A stretch of 64,000 nt of DNA from Diploscapter coronatus (lineage: Eukaryota; Nematoda; Chromadorea; Rhabditida; Rhabditidae): the NCBI GenBank assembly GCA_964036155.1, contig OZ038423.1, positions 36,285,249-36,349,248 on the forward strand, written 5' to 3'. The position numbers and the translations under genes are program-made. This document shows positions 49,586 to 60,484 of the stretch, piece by piece. The notes under the pieces were generated by a model. That model made no database searches. It was not told where the DNA came from and saw nothing but the letters and a program-made list of their open reading frames with translations. Within the stretch, counting starts at the first letter, position 1. Every line of letters begins with the position of its first letter.

Positions 49586-50328
49586 TTTGATTTGAAACCA
49601 TTCACATTTTATGGGCTCGAAACTAAAGTCTTTTCTAATCTCCGTTTACGAATGATAAGGAAATAATCGTCAAAATTGCAATTTGATCAAATATTGGCAT
49701 AAAGAGCCATATATTGCGAAATAAAAATGGTGATTAAATTTCATTGTTAACCATAAATTTTTATTCAACCTCCATAGCTAAACCATTAATGATGCTTATC
49801 AAATTGATCTTTTGAGCTTATCGTCACTAAATTTCATAATTCCGATGATTCATAATAATCTATAAGAAACTATTATAATGCACGGCTATGATGTGAAAGA
49901 TATGACGTTTGTATTTTCGGATTTGGAAATTAGACTTCGCTTTTAGAACATGGAGCTGATTACTATTCGGCACTTGTCGTATCTGAAATTTAAATTTAGA
50001 TAAGTAAATCCTTAAATCACAATTCTAAGATAATATAGTCCATTCATTGGAAACGTTTTCTTTTGTATATTGTTTGGCACAAAGCCTGAGAGGTGTAAAA
50101 TGCACGTGGCTATTTCGAAGGGAAGAAATAGCAAACGAAAAAGCGAGATTGACCAAAATCGCTTCCTTGATCCCCTATTTTGACCTCCTAGATTTCGGAT
50201 TCCATGATAAAATTGGATCTCGTGTATTTACAGACGACTGTATTTATAGACGGCTCCTTTTCTTCGCTTTTCCTACATCCCTTAGCTCCCTATCCGTCTG
50301 TGAATACAGGGGCCGAAAATTGTTTTTC

Positions 50329-51198
50329 TTACGAATAATATCGATCTTTGAAACTTTTCCAAGCCTTGGGATCGGAGTCTCTGAGTTGCTCGAGGAAGTC
50401 TTTGATGTACCGCTCGTTCAGATCTTCGGCATTGTTTAATTCTGCAATTTTGCGATACTTTTAAGCCCGTTATTGTGGCGAACATTTGAACAAAACAATG
50501 GCTAACGTGATTTCAAACTTTGGAGGAAAGAATAAAAATATCTCTTGAATATTTTTCTTAAGATTCCGACATTATTTTACATTTCTGCAAAGACAATTTG
50601 CTAAGAAACAAGTTCGAAAAGAATTGCTAAAAATATTTTTCAAGAAATTCTCCGATTTGGTAGAATCCAAGGTACTCGAATTTTTCACCTTATCACGAGA
50701 ATTCTAGAAACTCGAAAATTGCAAAAGTCTATGAAAAAACTGCAAGACCGAAGAATTTTGTAACGTTTGATCATCATCGGGGATAAACATTTCGAGGAAA
50801 AACGTTAAGATTTATGAATAGTCTCATGTCACTCAGATAAACAAGCAAATCTTAGCCAAATTAAAAATTACCTGGATAAAATCCTGAGATTTCTTCATTG
50901 ATATATTCTACGAGCATAGCTAACGGATTCTCACCACATCGTTTTCTAAGCGTCAGTGGATTTGACCAAGCCTGATATCGTAAAAAATATTTTTAAAAAA
51001 TCGAAGAAAAAAGCAGATTTTATCATTAGAATGAGAACAAACTTTTATTTTCTCGTTATGACACACTAGATTTGTGTCTTGAAAAAATTCCATCAACCTC
51101 AACCCTTCTCTATCAATATTATATAAGGAAAAACAACTTACAACTTCACATAGGGATAGAGCGAAGATGGAGAACAGGAAGAGCGATAACCGATTCAT
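50329..51198 (-). CDS. Small secreted protein, 89 aa, unknown family
   Basis: Exons 51198-51142, 50971-50872 and 50441-50329 total 270 nt, all in phase. The N-terminus MNRLSLFLFSIFALSLCEV is a clear signal peptide that ends exactly at the first splice site. The mature part is helical, charged and has a single cysteine: AWSNPLTLRKRCGENPLAML, VEYINEEISGFYP, ELNNAEDLNERYIKDFLEQL, RDSDPKAWKSFKDRYYS-stop. It has no dibasic neuropeptide pattern or disulfide framework. I do not recognise the family. Upstream, the reading frame of the first exon stays open for a further ~410 nt, to 51612 (see findings). Confidence 0.65.
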
Positions 51199-51895
51199 AC
51201 GTTTGTCTATTGGGGTGCAGTACGGTGATCGGATTAATCGGATCAGAGGGGCTCGGGCAGGGGACACAGGAGACAGACCCTTGAGAATCGCTCGATCCTT
51301 GCGATCCTCTCCAACCGACTGCATTAATGCAACTATCCACTCAAATGTGCCCATATATAAACCCAGCCAACCGTCAAAACAAGCGTATATTTTATCTAAG
51401 TATCTTAAAACTAGGCTTAAACAAATCTCATACCAAAATAGTATTAAGTTTCCAGAGATCCAAAGATTTCCACAAGAATTATCAAAAGGACACGAATTCT
51501 CGAGAGAATTAAAGAGGAGATTTACTCTAAATTCGCGGATTTTCGCAAATATTTCGTCCAGATATGATTCGATCACACGAAATATCTTCAATCGTGGGCG
51601 TTTTTGTGACAAAATACTATATAGTGCCGAAAAAGATGAGATTTTCTCAAATTTAATGCTATTTTAAATTCGACGATAAAAACCCACGTCATTTCTATAC
51701 GGAATTGGCGGTCGAATTTGAAAAGAATGGAATATGCGAACTGACAAGTGTCGAGAATTTACGTTCACACGTGGGTGAAAATGTACGCAAATTTACGACA
51801 ATTTAACAAAACACCAACACACCCGAGACTACGCACGTATTGATGCCTTTTCGTAGGTAAAGATTTATTTATTATTGTCACTGGAAAAAGTGAAA

Positions 51896-52922
51896 TTACT
51901 GAGATCCACCACTGGATTGACTAGTATTCGGGTTGAACTGACTAAATCCGAATTGTAGAGATGAAGCGAAAATCTGAATGCTTAGGCATAATTATCGAGC
52001 TAAGTGGTTAATTATCTCACCGGATTAAACGGTAGTTGACTTAATTGCAAAGTTCGGTCTTGAGCCAGTCTCTTGCACTTGTATCTTCTGTTTTGCCACC
52101 AAATTTTTATCAAAAATTTCGCTAATTAGTCAGGCTAAATAGGATAACTACCTGGGTTGGGCTCAGCCCTAATTGCCTCGCTAATTCGTCTCTCTCAGCG
52201 GCATTGACATAGCGCTGTTTCTTGAAGCGTTCCTCTAACTCGTTTACCTAAATTGTAGACAGACTTAGGTTGAGTGTAGATAAAATTCACTTGTTGCTGA
52301 GTGAATAAAACTCTTGGTTTTCGTCGGTTTTGCTGTGTTCTCAATTGAATTGGCTCAGTGTTACGATCGCATTTCTCTAAAACAACTATTTAGATTTATT
52401 TTGCAATAATAATGTTATTGGAAATAATTCAACTATGGGACAATTTTAAATCTATCGGTTCGAATTTAATTTAACTAACATCTTTAGGATATTACAAGCA
52501 TTTATAGCTAGCTTATTCATTCATATGTACAAGATGTGGATAATCTGCCCGTAAATTCGGATAACATTTACTCGAGAAATTATCCCAGCCTATCTAAAAT
52601 ATCTTAGATTAGTTTCTTTCTAATTTTATACATGTTTCTTGAACTCTAACTTTCTACGATTTGAGGAAAACATTTTCTTATAAATTTATGAACTACCTGG
52701 ATAGGGATTGTTCAGCTCAGAAAATAGCGGGGGTTGAAAAGTATATGGTGCCGTTAGTGACCCTGCGAATAAGTCGCTGAACGAGGTGTGATCGTTAGAA
52801 ATCGAGGGTATCGCTTGCGATCCAGAATCCAGATTTGATGTCGTTTGAAGATTCGGGAGACCTGACGCTGAAGACGTCAGAGGTCCGGAACTTTGAATTG
52901 ACGTGAAGTTGGAAGAGTTCAT
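51896..52922 (-). CDS. ceh-28: NK-2 class homeobox transcription factor (CEH-28-like)
   Basis: Exons 52922-52697, 52376-52291, 52247-52152, 52110-52021 and 51973-51896 total 576 nt (191 aa). The N-terminus is Ser/Thr-rich ([15 protein letters not shown], then [12 protein letters not shown]). The homeodomain spans exons 2-4: [59 protein letters not shown]. Tyr54 (NRRYKCKR) and the arm KPRVLF place it in the NK-2/tinman class. The [17 protein letters not shown] tail resembles NKX2 proteins. C. elegans CEH-28 acts in the M4 pharyngeal neuron, and the assignment to ceh-28 rather than ceh-22 is by resemblance only. Oddities: position 49 is Trp instead of Phe, and the exon-4 acceptor is TTTTTG, not AG (see findings). 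Confidence 0.7.
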
Positions 52923-53444
52923 TAAAACTTAGAGATTTTTAGCATAAAATGTGCTAAACCGAATGCCATATATCCGGAATGGGATAATGGTGAATTTCCT
53001 AATGAAAGAGGTGCCAAGTTTCTAATTTTCCCATGGAGTCCGTCTGTAATCAGATATGCCATTTCTAGTGGCTCCTCGGCTATAGTTTCACGACGATTTC
53101 TCGCATTTGTGCATTTTCTTTCACGCGAATTTTGAGCATCTCAATTTAGGGAGAAGCGATACTTTTGTAATCCACTCTAATTTCTCCTCGTCTCTCGTGT
53201 TTGCTTTATCTCTAGAAATTGTCTCACCCTTCTTCAATCTTTTCGTCTTGTTTGTAGTCCATTAGGACATCCTAAAAGCCGTTAAAGATATCTCGCAAAT
53301 CTCGACATATTCAATTTCATTAAAATTTTGAGATGAACTTTTGAAACAATGAATAAAAAATCAATTTGCCAATATTACAGAAGAAAAGGAATGATGACAT
53401 TTGATAGGAACGTATGGTAACAATGAATACAAGCGGTATTGCCA

Positions 53445-53500
53445 CTAATAAATAGTACCACAACAATTCAACGAATACACATATTTTGAGCCTATTTCTG
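53445..53500 (+). repeat. Dispersed repeat, copy 2
   Basis: Contains ACAATTCAACGAATACACAT and ATTTTGAGCC, matching 23808-23877 and 57425-57490. Confidence 0.55.
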
Positions 53501-54535
53501 GAGAGATATCATCCTACCCGGCTCTATTCCTACGCCCTATATGACATTCACTACATTTGCGCATCTGGTAAAAACTGCAATAGGTCCACGATATCTCAAA
53601 ATTTTGCGACTTGGATTCACTTGACATAATATTTGCACAAAACCTTTGAACTTATTCGATCTTCAACGAAAGAAAACTCAACTTTTCAGTGTTTACGATG
53701 ACAATTCGAATATTCTGCGAAATTCGATTATGATACGAACACGTTTTATACTTAGTATCATGAGACCCATGCTAACCAGCTTCAACTTGTAAGAACAGCG
53801 GGTAATTAATTCGAGTTGGTAATCCCAACCGTATATGGCTGTTTTCGGACACGATGAGTCATGAGGTTTAAGTTCACTTTTGCAAAATCTTTCAAGTTAT
53901 ACTGAACGAATTGGATATTTCGAGCTCGATATATTCCGGAATAAATAGTAGAATAATATATCAATCAGCCCATTTGACCAAAGGGCGACAAGATTCTTTC
54001 TGACAACCCAAATTCCCACTTTTTACATATTTCAGATATTATTTCGATGTCAGAATCGCGTTCAGCGTATGTGAAAATCCTCTAGCCACTTTTTATCCCA
54101 ATTCTGTAGCTTCATAGGGACGTTTTTAGGAGGTTTTTCTTCGAAAAACGATGTCGTCACGCTTGTGACTATGTAGAACTAGAAAAATAGATAACCTGTA
54201 TAATTCGTAGCTTGGTAGTCTTCGAAATAGTATGGAAAATGAAGAGGGCAAGTTTCCTTATCAACCCTACCCTAGCCTTGGTATCCTGGAATGTCTTTTC
54301 CGAATGGCCAATACTTCTTAAAAACAACTGATTTATTTCTTGGAATTTTTAATACACACTTTTTAGAAGATATGGAAGTGGTTCATGATGAAAGAGTAAA
54401 CAATTTATGACTGAGGGTTAATGGGGATTACAGTTAGACTACATCCACAAGCTTGAAGATAATCAATAATAACTTATTCGGTAGCGGGTTTATTTAGACT
54501 ATCAATAATAATTATAAACAACAGAAGTATTGGAA

Positions 54536-54633
54536 ACAGGGCTGTTGCGGAAGTTCCGATTCCGACTCCAGCCCCGCGAGAATTTCAATTCCGATTCCGA
54601 ATTTTTTAAGATTCAATTCCGCAACAGCCCTGT
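54536..54633. mobile_element. 98-bp MITE with 15-bp perfect terminal inverted repeats
   Basis: It starts ACAGGGCTGTTGCGG and ends CCGCAACAGCCCTGT, an exact inverted pair. Inside there are repeated TTCCGATTCCGA units. It is GC-richer than its surroundings. No transposase is present. Confidence 0.8.
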
Positions 54634-54680
54634 ACAGTATGTCTCTCTAATTCTCTTAAATCTACCAATTTACTGAAGGG

Positions 54681-54748
54681 GGGCGTGCGTTACGTACCAA
54701 AGTGAGGCGTTACGTACCAAAATCTTTGGTACGTAACGCTACGCACCC
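54681..54748. repeat. Foldback of GCGTTACGTACCAAA units
   Basis: Two direct copies of GCGTTACGTACCAAA (from 54687 and 54707) are followed by an inverted copy, TTTGGTACGTAACGC (54725-54739), with outer GGGCGTGCG / CTACGCACCC complementarity. It can form a long hairpin and is a likely MITE remnant. Confidence 0.65.
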
Positions 54749-54986
54749 TCCTAGTTACACCGAATTTGATTATTTGGAGCGGAAAGTTGCTGAAAATTAT
54801 GAGTTTTGCAAAACCATTTGCGACCCCTACATAAGGCCGTGCCTTCACTCTCTTTCTCTCTGCCCTTGACTTATTCTTTCTTCACTTTGTAAATGCAGTG
54901 CGCCTTATATACGCTGGAATTTCAATTTCGTTTTTCTCCTATTTTCGTTGATTTTTAAAAAATTACAAATTTTTTTCCAGGATTTG

Positions 54987-57900
54987 ATGTTCCGGAAGCC
55001 GAAAGCCAAGGGCACTTTGAGAAAGCGTCTTTCGGAAGACGACGGTGGAACGGGAAGCGGGGCAACGGGGCAGGAGAAGAACGACAAGGACAAAGACGCG
55101 CAGGTATTTTTTGAATTCTAGAGCTCCTGAAAATCCCTGAAGATGATCATTGTGATTTTCAGAGCTTGTCAAAAGCTTCAGTAAACGATTTTTTAGCAAA
55201 TCTAACTTTTAGAAACTTGATTAAAAGTACAAAATTTTCTTTGAATTAGTCAAGTCTATTTTTTCTTCGAATATTTATTCTTTTCGAAAAATAGAAATTC
55301 TCTTCGACCTATTTAAAATGGATTTATTTTGTTGCAAATTTAGTTCCAATATGAAATGTCGTATTACAGACGTTCAAGCAGCCGGTCCCGCCCTCTGTCT
55401 CCAAGCCGAGTGTGATTGTGCTGAACGACAATGGAGAAGATGACGACGAGGAGTCGATGAGCTTTAAACCTCGTTCACTAGTTAGTTTTGCACAAGACGA
55501 AGGTATTTTACTTATTCAAACAAAGGACAACTCGCAAACTTCGATTTTATAAGGATACTTGTTTGAAAGTTTTACATATCACATTTTAGGTGATGACGTT
55601 GAGATGGAGTTCCAACTGAAGAAGGACAAAAAGCGAGCCAAGGAACTGAAAAGACAGCAGAGATTGGAGGAAGAAGCAACCAGAGAAAGGGACAGGGTCA
55701 AGCAAGAGGTCAGATATTTTTCTTTCAAAATTATTGATTCTTTGGAAGATCGCCCACTTTTTTATCTCCCAATTTCAATTTTTCTAGAAAAGCGGATGGC
55801 ATTTAGAAGTTGTGGAGATAAATCTACGAAAAAATTACAATTAATTTTTTACTCCCAGAAAGAAGATCGTGAACTCGAGTTCGAAATCGAGGCTCAAAGA
55901 CGGGAAAGCGAAAGACACCGGAAGAGGACTGACATAAAGAAGGAGAAAAATGAGGACTACCTCGAGAAATACAGGGACAAAACTGTCAAGGTTTGCAAAT
56001 TTCCCCATTTTTTGTTCTAAGACAACTTTTAGGTCATCAAGACCTCTGACGACGAATCGGACCCGATTATTGTCGAGGACCCCACTCACGAGAAGTTTCC
56101 TTCTTCGTTCAGTAAGCTTATTTCTTATTATTTTCGGAAGTTTTAAAGTTGGCCTTTTGTATTCCATATCCACTTTTTGGGGACAAAGTAGGGGAAAAGG
56201 GGAGTGTAGAATATAGAGGGCCGTTGAAGTTGATGTTTTAAAAATCCTGAAAAGAAATTTTCGAGCTTTTCTTAAATAACATTTGTATTTCAGGCGGTAT
56301 TCCGGATGCAAAAGCAGTGCACGAGGCTAGAAAAAGAAGAGAAAGGATGCGACGAGAGGGCGCTGGCGAGGGATACATTCCTCTGGACGATGATCAAGTA
56401 AATAATAGAAAATATGAAAGACACCCTTTCCGGGAACTCCGAAATTATATCAATTTTTTCTTTATCAAATATGCTCTCTGACTGTTCAATAGTCTGAATC
56501 TTGTCATTTCAAGTCTTATAAAATGACTTGGTATTTCTGAACTCCTTCATTTCGCTACTTTTTAAGTTGTTTTAGAGATTATTTTGATTTCAGAAAATCC
56601 GCAACCGCGAGTCCAGATCCAGACTTATTCGAGAGGATGAAAACGACGAGTCTGATGAAGAAGAGGGTGGAAAGTAGGAATTTTTTATTTTCATTTTCAA
56701 ACAAGAACAAAATTCAGGTTCTACTCGTCGAAGTCTCTTCTGAAGGCTGAAGAGGAAAGGAGAAGGGAGGAGCAACAAGAGTTTCTGCAGAGAGAACAGG
56801 TCATTTTATTGTAGTTTTAGTTTAAAATATAGAAATAAAAAGTATTTTAAAGAGTAAAAATTGAAATAATTAAAGCATGGATTTTCAGGGAGACGAGGAT
56901 GAGGACAACGAGATCGACGAGTGGGAAAAGCAGCAGATCCTCAAGGCGATCAGGAAGGACACGGTAGGCTATAGTAACCCTAATTTTCAAAAATAAAAGA
57001 AAGTTTCAGATCCGTGAATACCAGAAAGAACACATGCAGACGAACAGGCTTTTCGAGAAGAAACATGCAATTATTCAGGTAAATTTTTGAGAAAAAAAGT
57101 TGTCTGCTTTCTAATTTTTATCAAAAATACTGCGGGAGAGCGATAAAAGTTGTTAAAGGGTACAAATTTGCAGGATGAAAACCGCGAGCCCGAAGCGATG
57201 GACATCGACATCGACTACGGCGATATTCTCGCTGAAAATGCCCCGGCAAAAAGCACAAGTTCGACAGGACCGCCTATTTCGGGATTGGGAGTCATAACGG
57301 TATAGTGTAGTCCTGTCTCAATTTCAATTTACACCAAATCTTTTCCTTCTTTAAAATAAAAGAAATGCAGTGTTGCCGTAATTAAAGAGCTAAAAATGAT
57401 AAAAATATGAAATTTTAGACGGCAACTAATAAAAATAGTACCACAAAAATTTTACGAATATGCATATTTTGAGCCAATTTAGAAAATAATAGAATTCTGG
57501 GTATCAAACTTTTCAGTATTACTTTTATTAATTACCTTTCAGACCGAGGATATCATGGCCAAGTTGAAGTTGCGGATTGAGGCGAGGGAAGAGGCCCTGA
57601 ATAAAAGGAGATACGACGTGGAACAGATGAAAAAGCACATCGAGGAGAACAAGGAAACCATGGACAAACTCAGAATGGAAGTGCCCGATTTGGAGCAGAG
57701 ATACAGGATGTATCAGGTAATTTTTTAATTTTCTAAAAAAACCCTGAAAATGTATAATTGTGATGGAGTACAGAAAATGGTTTGAATACGACGCGATATT
57801 TTTGATTTAACCGAGATTTGATGGAGGATACGGGGCAAACTTATTTTTATAATATGGCACAACATTTTTGAATCGCCATTCTTCTCGATAAAATTCGAAT

Positions 57901-60323
57901 TTCAGGAACTCCGCTCCTATTCCTGGCTGCTGCTGAACTTCCTCAACGAAAAAGTGCAAGAAATCAACGCTCTCGCTGACAAATCGATTCAACTCAAAAA
58001 GGGCAGAAGGGATCGACTCAAAACCCGGAGGAGGATGGATGTCAAGGATCAATACACGGAATGTACAGCGGCTGCGGCTGGAAAGAATGTTCAGGTACGG
58101 GAAATTTCGTTTCTCTTCTTTTCAAAATTTCACTTATTCTTTGCACAAATCTCCTTTAAAAAACTATATAACTTTCCAAGAAACTGACTTGACGATTCCA
58201 AATAAAAACGGTTAATTTTACTCATTTGAGTTGATTCGAGTCGGGGACCACGGATTTCGAGCCAGTGAGCGAGAAAATCGTCGGTCTCGTCGGCGAATCG
58301 AAAGGGAGAAGACGCTGGCTGGAATTTCGCATGAAGACGGATTCAGCACTGACGATGAAGAGGTCACTTCTCAGCAGATCAACGACAATGCGGAAAAATG
58401 TTTGCGGAATACTCATTGTTCTTTTCATCAGCACCTAAAATTTTAGGTGAAGTCGAAGCCACTGCGTCGACAATGTTCGCTGAGGCGAGAGAGGAATTCT
58501 CCATGTTCAGCAAGGTTTTAGAGAGGTAAGCTAGAAATTTTAGGAAAATCATAAGATTCCGATAAAATTTTGATAAATCGATAAAACCAATTTCAGAATG
58601 ATGGACTGGCTCGCCGTCGATCAGCGTGCTTTCGAGAACGCGTACGCCCAGCTGTTCATCCCCAAACTCGCCTCCCCATATATCCGTCTCCAACTCATTG
58701 CGGCCGATGTTCTAAATGTAAGATTTCGATCCTTTGTAAAACTCACCAGTTCACCATGACCACCGTTTATGAAATTCGCCAGCTCTTTTTCTTTTTCCAT
58801 CATACCCTACCCTCAAAACTTGGTGAACTTTACAAGGTGCCTTAAGGTTTTTTTTTTTTTTAATTTTGTTTATTTTCCTGAACATTCAAATTTAGTCTCC
58901 GAACTTCCGTCTGAATTCGATGTCCTGGTACCTGGACGCGCTGCAAGTGGCCGAGTCGAATTCGGAATTGGACCAAGAGCATCCCATCGTTGTAGGAATC
59001 ATCCCAGCGATCGTCGAAAAAGTCGTCGTACCGTTTTTAGTCGGTTGGCTTTTGAAAATTTATTATTTTTTGAGAAGAAAATTTTTGTAAAAAATCTCAA
59101 AACAATGACAAGTTTGATTGCTAAATTGAAGGAAAATGATATTTTTCCAGACGTAGTGACGACTGAATGGGACCCTCTTTCCCTGTCACAAACCAATCGT
59201 CTTGCCCAGATTCTGAACGATCTGCACGTCTACCCGACGCTGACTCGCAAATCGAGGCCTTTCCTGAAGCTGCTCGAAGCCGTCAGGACGAGAATCGATG
59301 AGACCATCAAAAACGACGTCTTCATTCCCATGTTCTCCAAACAGTCAGATTTTTATTCGTTTTATTTTCTTTCAAAAAAGTGAAGATTTTAGATCCTTGG
59401 AAAACCCGAACACGGGCTGCAAGTCTTTCCTGGACAGACAGTATTGGACTAGTATCAAGGTTGGAATTTTGAAAAATGAAAAAATTAAAGCAAAAACAAA
59501 AAACCTCCAGACTCTTCTTTTCCTTCGCTATTTTTTGAGTAGTGTACTTCAAAAGTTGCTTATTATTTTGAAAAAAATATACGCAATTTTCAGCTGGTTC
59601 GTTCCATCGCTCTTCTGAAGGAATTCCTGTCTCCCGGAGCTCGTTTCGAATTGGCGATCGAGAAAATCATCAATCCGACTTCAATGCTGGCGCTGAAGCT
59701 GGGAGTCCAAAATGATCAGGCCTGTGAGAGAAAGGTATGCCTTTTCCACTTGAAAATATGGAATAGTAAATGCTCCAAGAGAAAGTTCGAAGAAGTTATC
59801 AGTCTTATTTTGTCTACTTGCTCATTTCTTGTCTGATATAATATCTTCAAGAAGGAAGGAATATTTGAAACTAGAGAGAAAATGATCTATTTTGAGCTGC
59901 TCAAGCTCTATTTAAGATATTTTTTAAGGAGTGGATTTTCGAGTTTTATGGTTTTCTTTTTCAGGTACAAGCCCTTCTAAACGAATTGACGCCGGATTTG
60001 TTGGCGATGGGCGGCATGACTTCCTACGCGGGAATCATCACTTGCCTCGAACAAGTTGCTGAACAGCAAAAGGCTGCTGGAAGGTAGGGATTTAGTTGCC
60101 ATTTTTCGGGGAAAAAATGATTTTTCGCTAAAACTAGACAATAAAACACATTACTATAGAAGTTGTTTTTCGGTTTTTAAATTGAAGCCAATTTCCTTTA
60201 TGCAAAATTTGTTCTTTTTACGATGTTTATCGAAAATCATTAAAAAAGGTGCAGTGAATATATTTTATTTTTAGGTCCTTCCACAAAGACATTCGGAAAA
60301 TGTTGGACAAGCTCCGGAAATAG
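54987..60323 (+). CDS. PAXBP1: PAXBP1/GCFC (GC-rich sequence DNA-binding factor) orthologue
   Basis: There are 22 exons: 54987-55103, 55370-55502, 55590-55708, 55859-55990, 56033-56111, 56294-56397, 56594-56673, 56718-56799, 56889-56963, 57010-57078, 57174-57299, 57543-57716, 57906-58094, 58231-58399, 58447-58525, 58597-58717, 58896-59043, 59151-59343, 59393-59459, 59594-59734, 59965-60083 and 60275-60323. They sum to 2565 nt, or 854 aa. The start MFRKPKAKGTLRKRLSEDD is typical. An acidic/basic disordered N-half is followed by a coiled coil and RASERENRRSRRRIEREKT, then DGFSTDDEE. The GCFC domain follows: QLFIPKLASPYIRLQL, WYLDALQ, EWDPLSLSQTN, YPTLTRKSRPF. The family is nuclear and spliceosome- and chromatin-associated. 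Exon 14 uses a TTTGAG acceptor and exon 17 a GTTGGC donor. It is first gene of a likely operon. Confidence 0.9.
57425..57490 (+). repeat. Dispersed repeat, copy 3 (in a PAXBP1 intron)
   Basis: Lies in the intron 57300-57542 and shares ATTTTGAGCCAATTTAGAAA with copy 1. Its right flank (TACTTTTATTAATTACC, 57518-57534) is the inverse of copy 1's left flank (GGTAATTAATAAAAGTA), pointing to terminal inverted repeats. Confidence 0.55.
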
Positions 60324-60484
60324 TTTATCTCACTTTTGAGTACTTATTTGCTACTCCTTCTCTACTTTTCTCGAATAATAAAAGATCGAGTTTTAAATTT
60401 TATTTTTCATGAAAAGATCGTTTGAAAACGACGGGATATCTTTGATTTTTAAAAAATAATATTTTTAAAGATTCAAATTTTCGG
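60324..60484 (+). promoter_or_regulatory. Intercistronic region with poly(A) signal and trans-splice acceptor
   Basis: 161 nt separate the PAXBP1 stop from the TTC14 ATG. AATAAA at 60377-60382 is followed ~90 nt later by a T-rich stretch and a TTTTTAAAG acceptor ending at 60470, 14 nt before the ATG. The spacing is as in nematode SL2 operons. Confidence 0.55.

Larger units (their letters stand above)
52923..54980. other. Divergent intergenic/promoter region with repeats
   Basis: Two kilobases separate the - strand homeobox gene and the + strand PAXBP1 gene. The region contains a dispersed repeat copy (53445-53500), a 25-bp repeat (54217), a MITE (54536-54633) and a foldback (54681-54748). 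No coding exon was found. Confidence 0.6.

Noticed and set aside
55841..56311. 156-codon - strand frame over PAXBP1
   Set aside because: Antisense shadow of the charged coding exons and short introns of PAXBP1.
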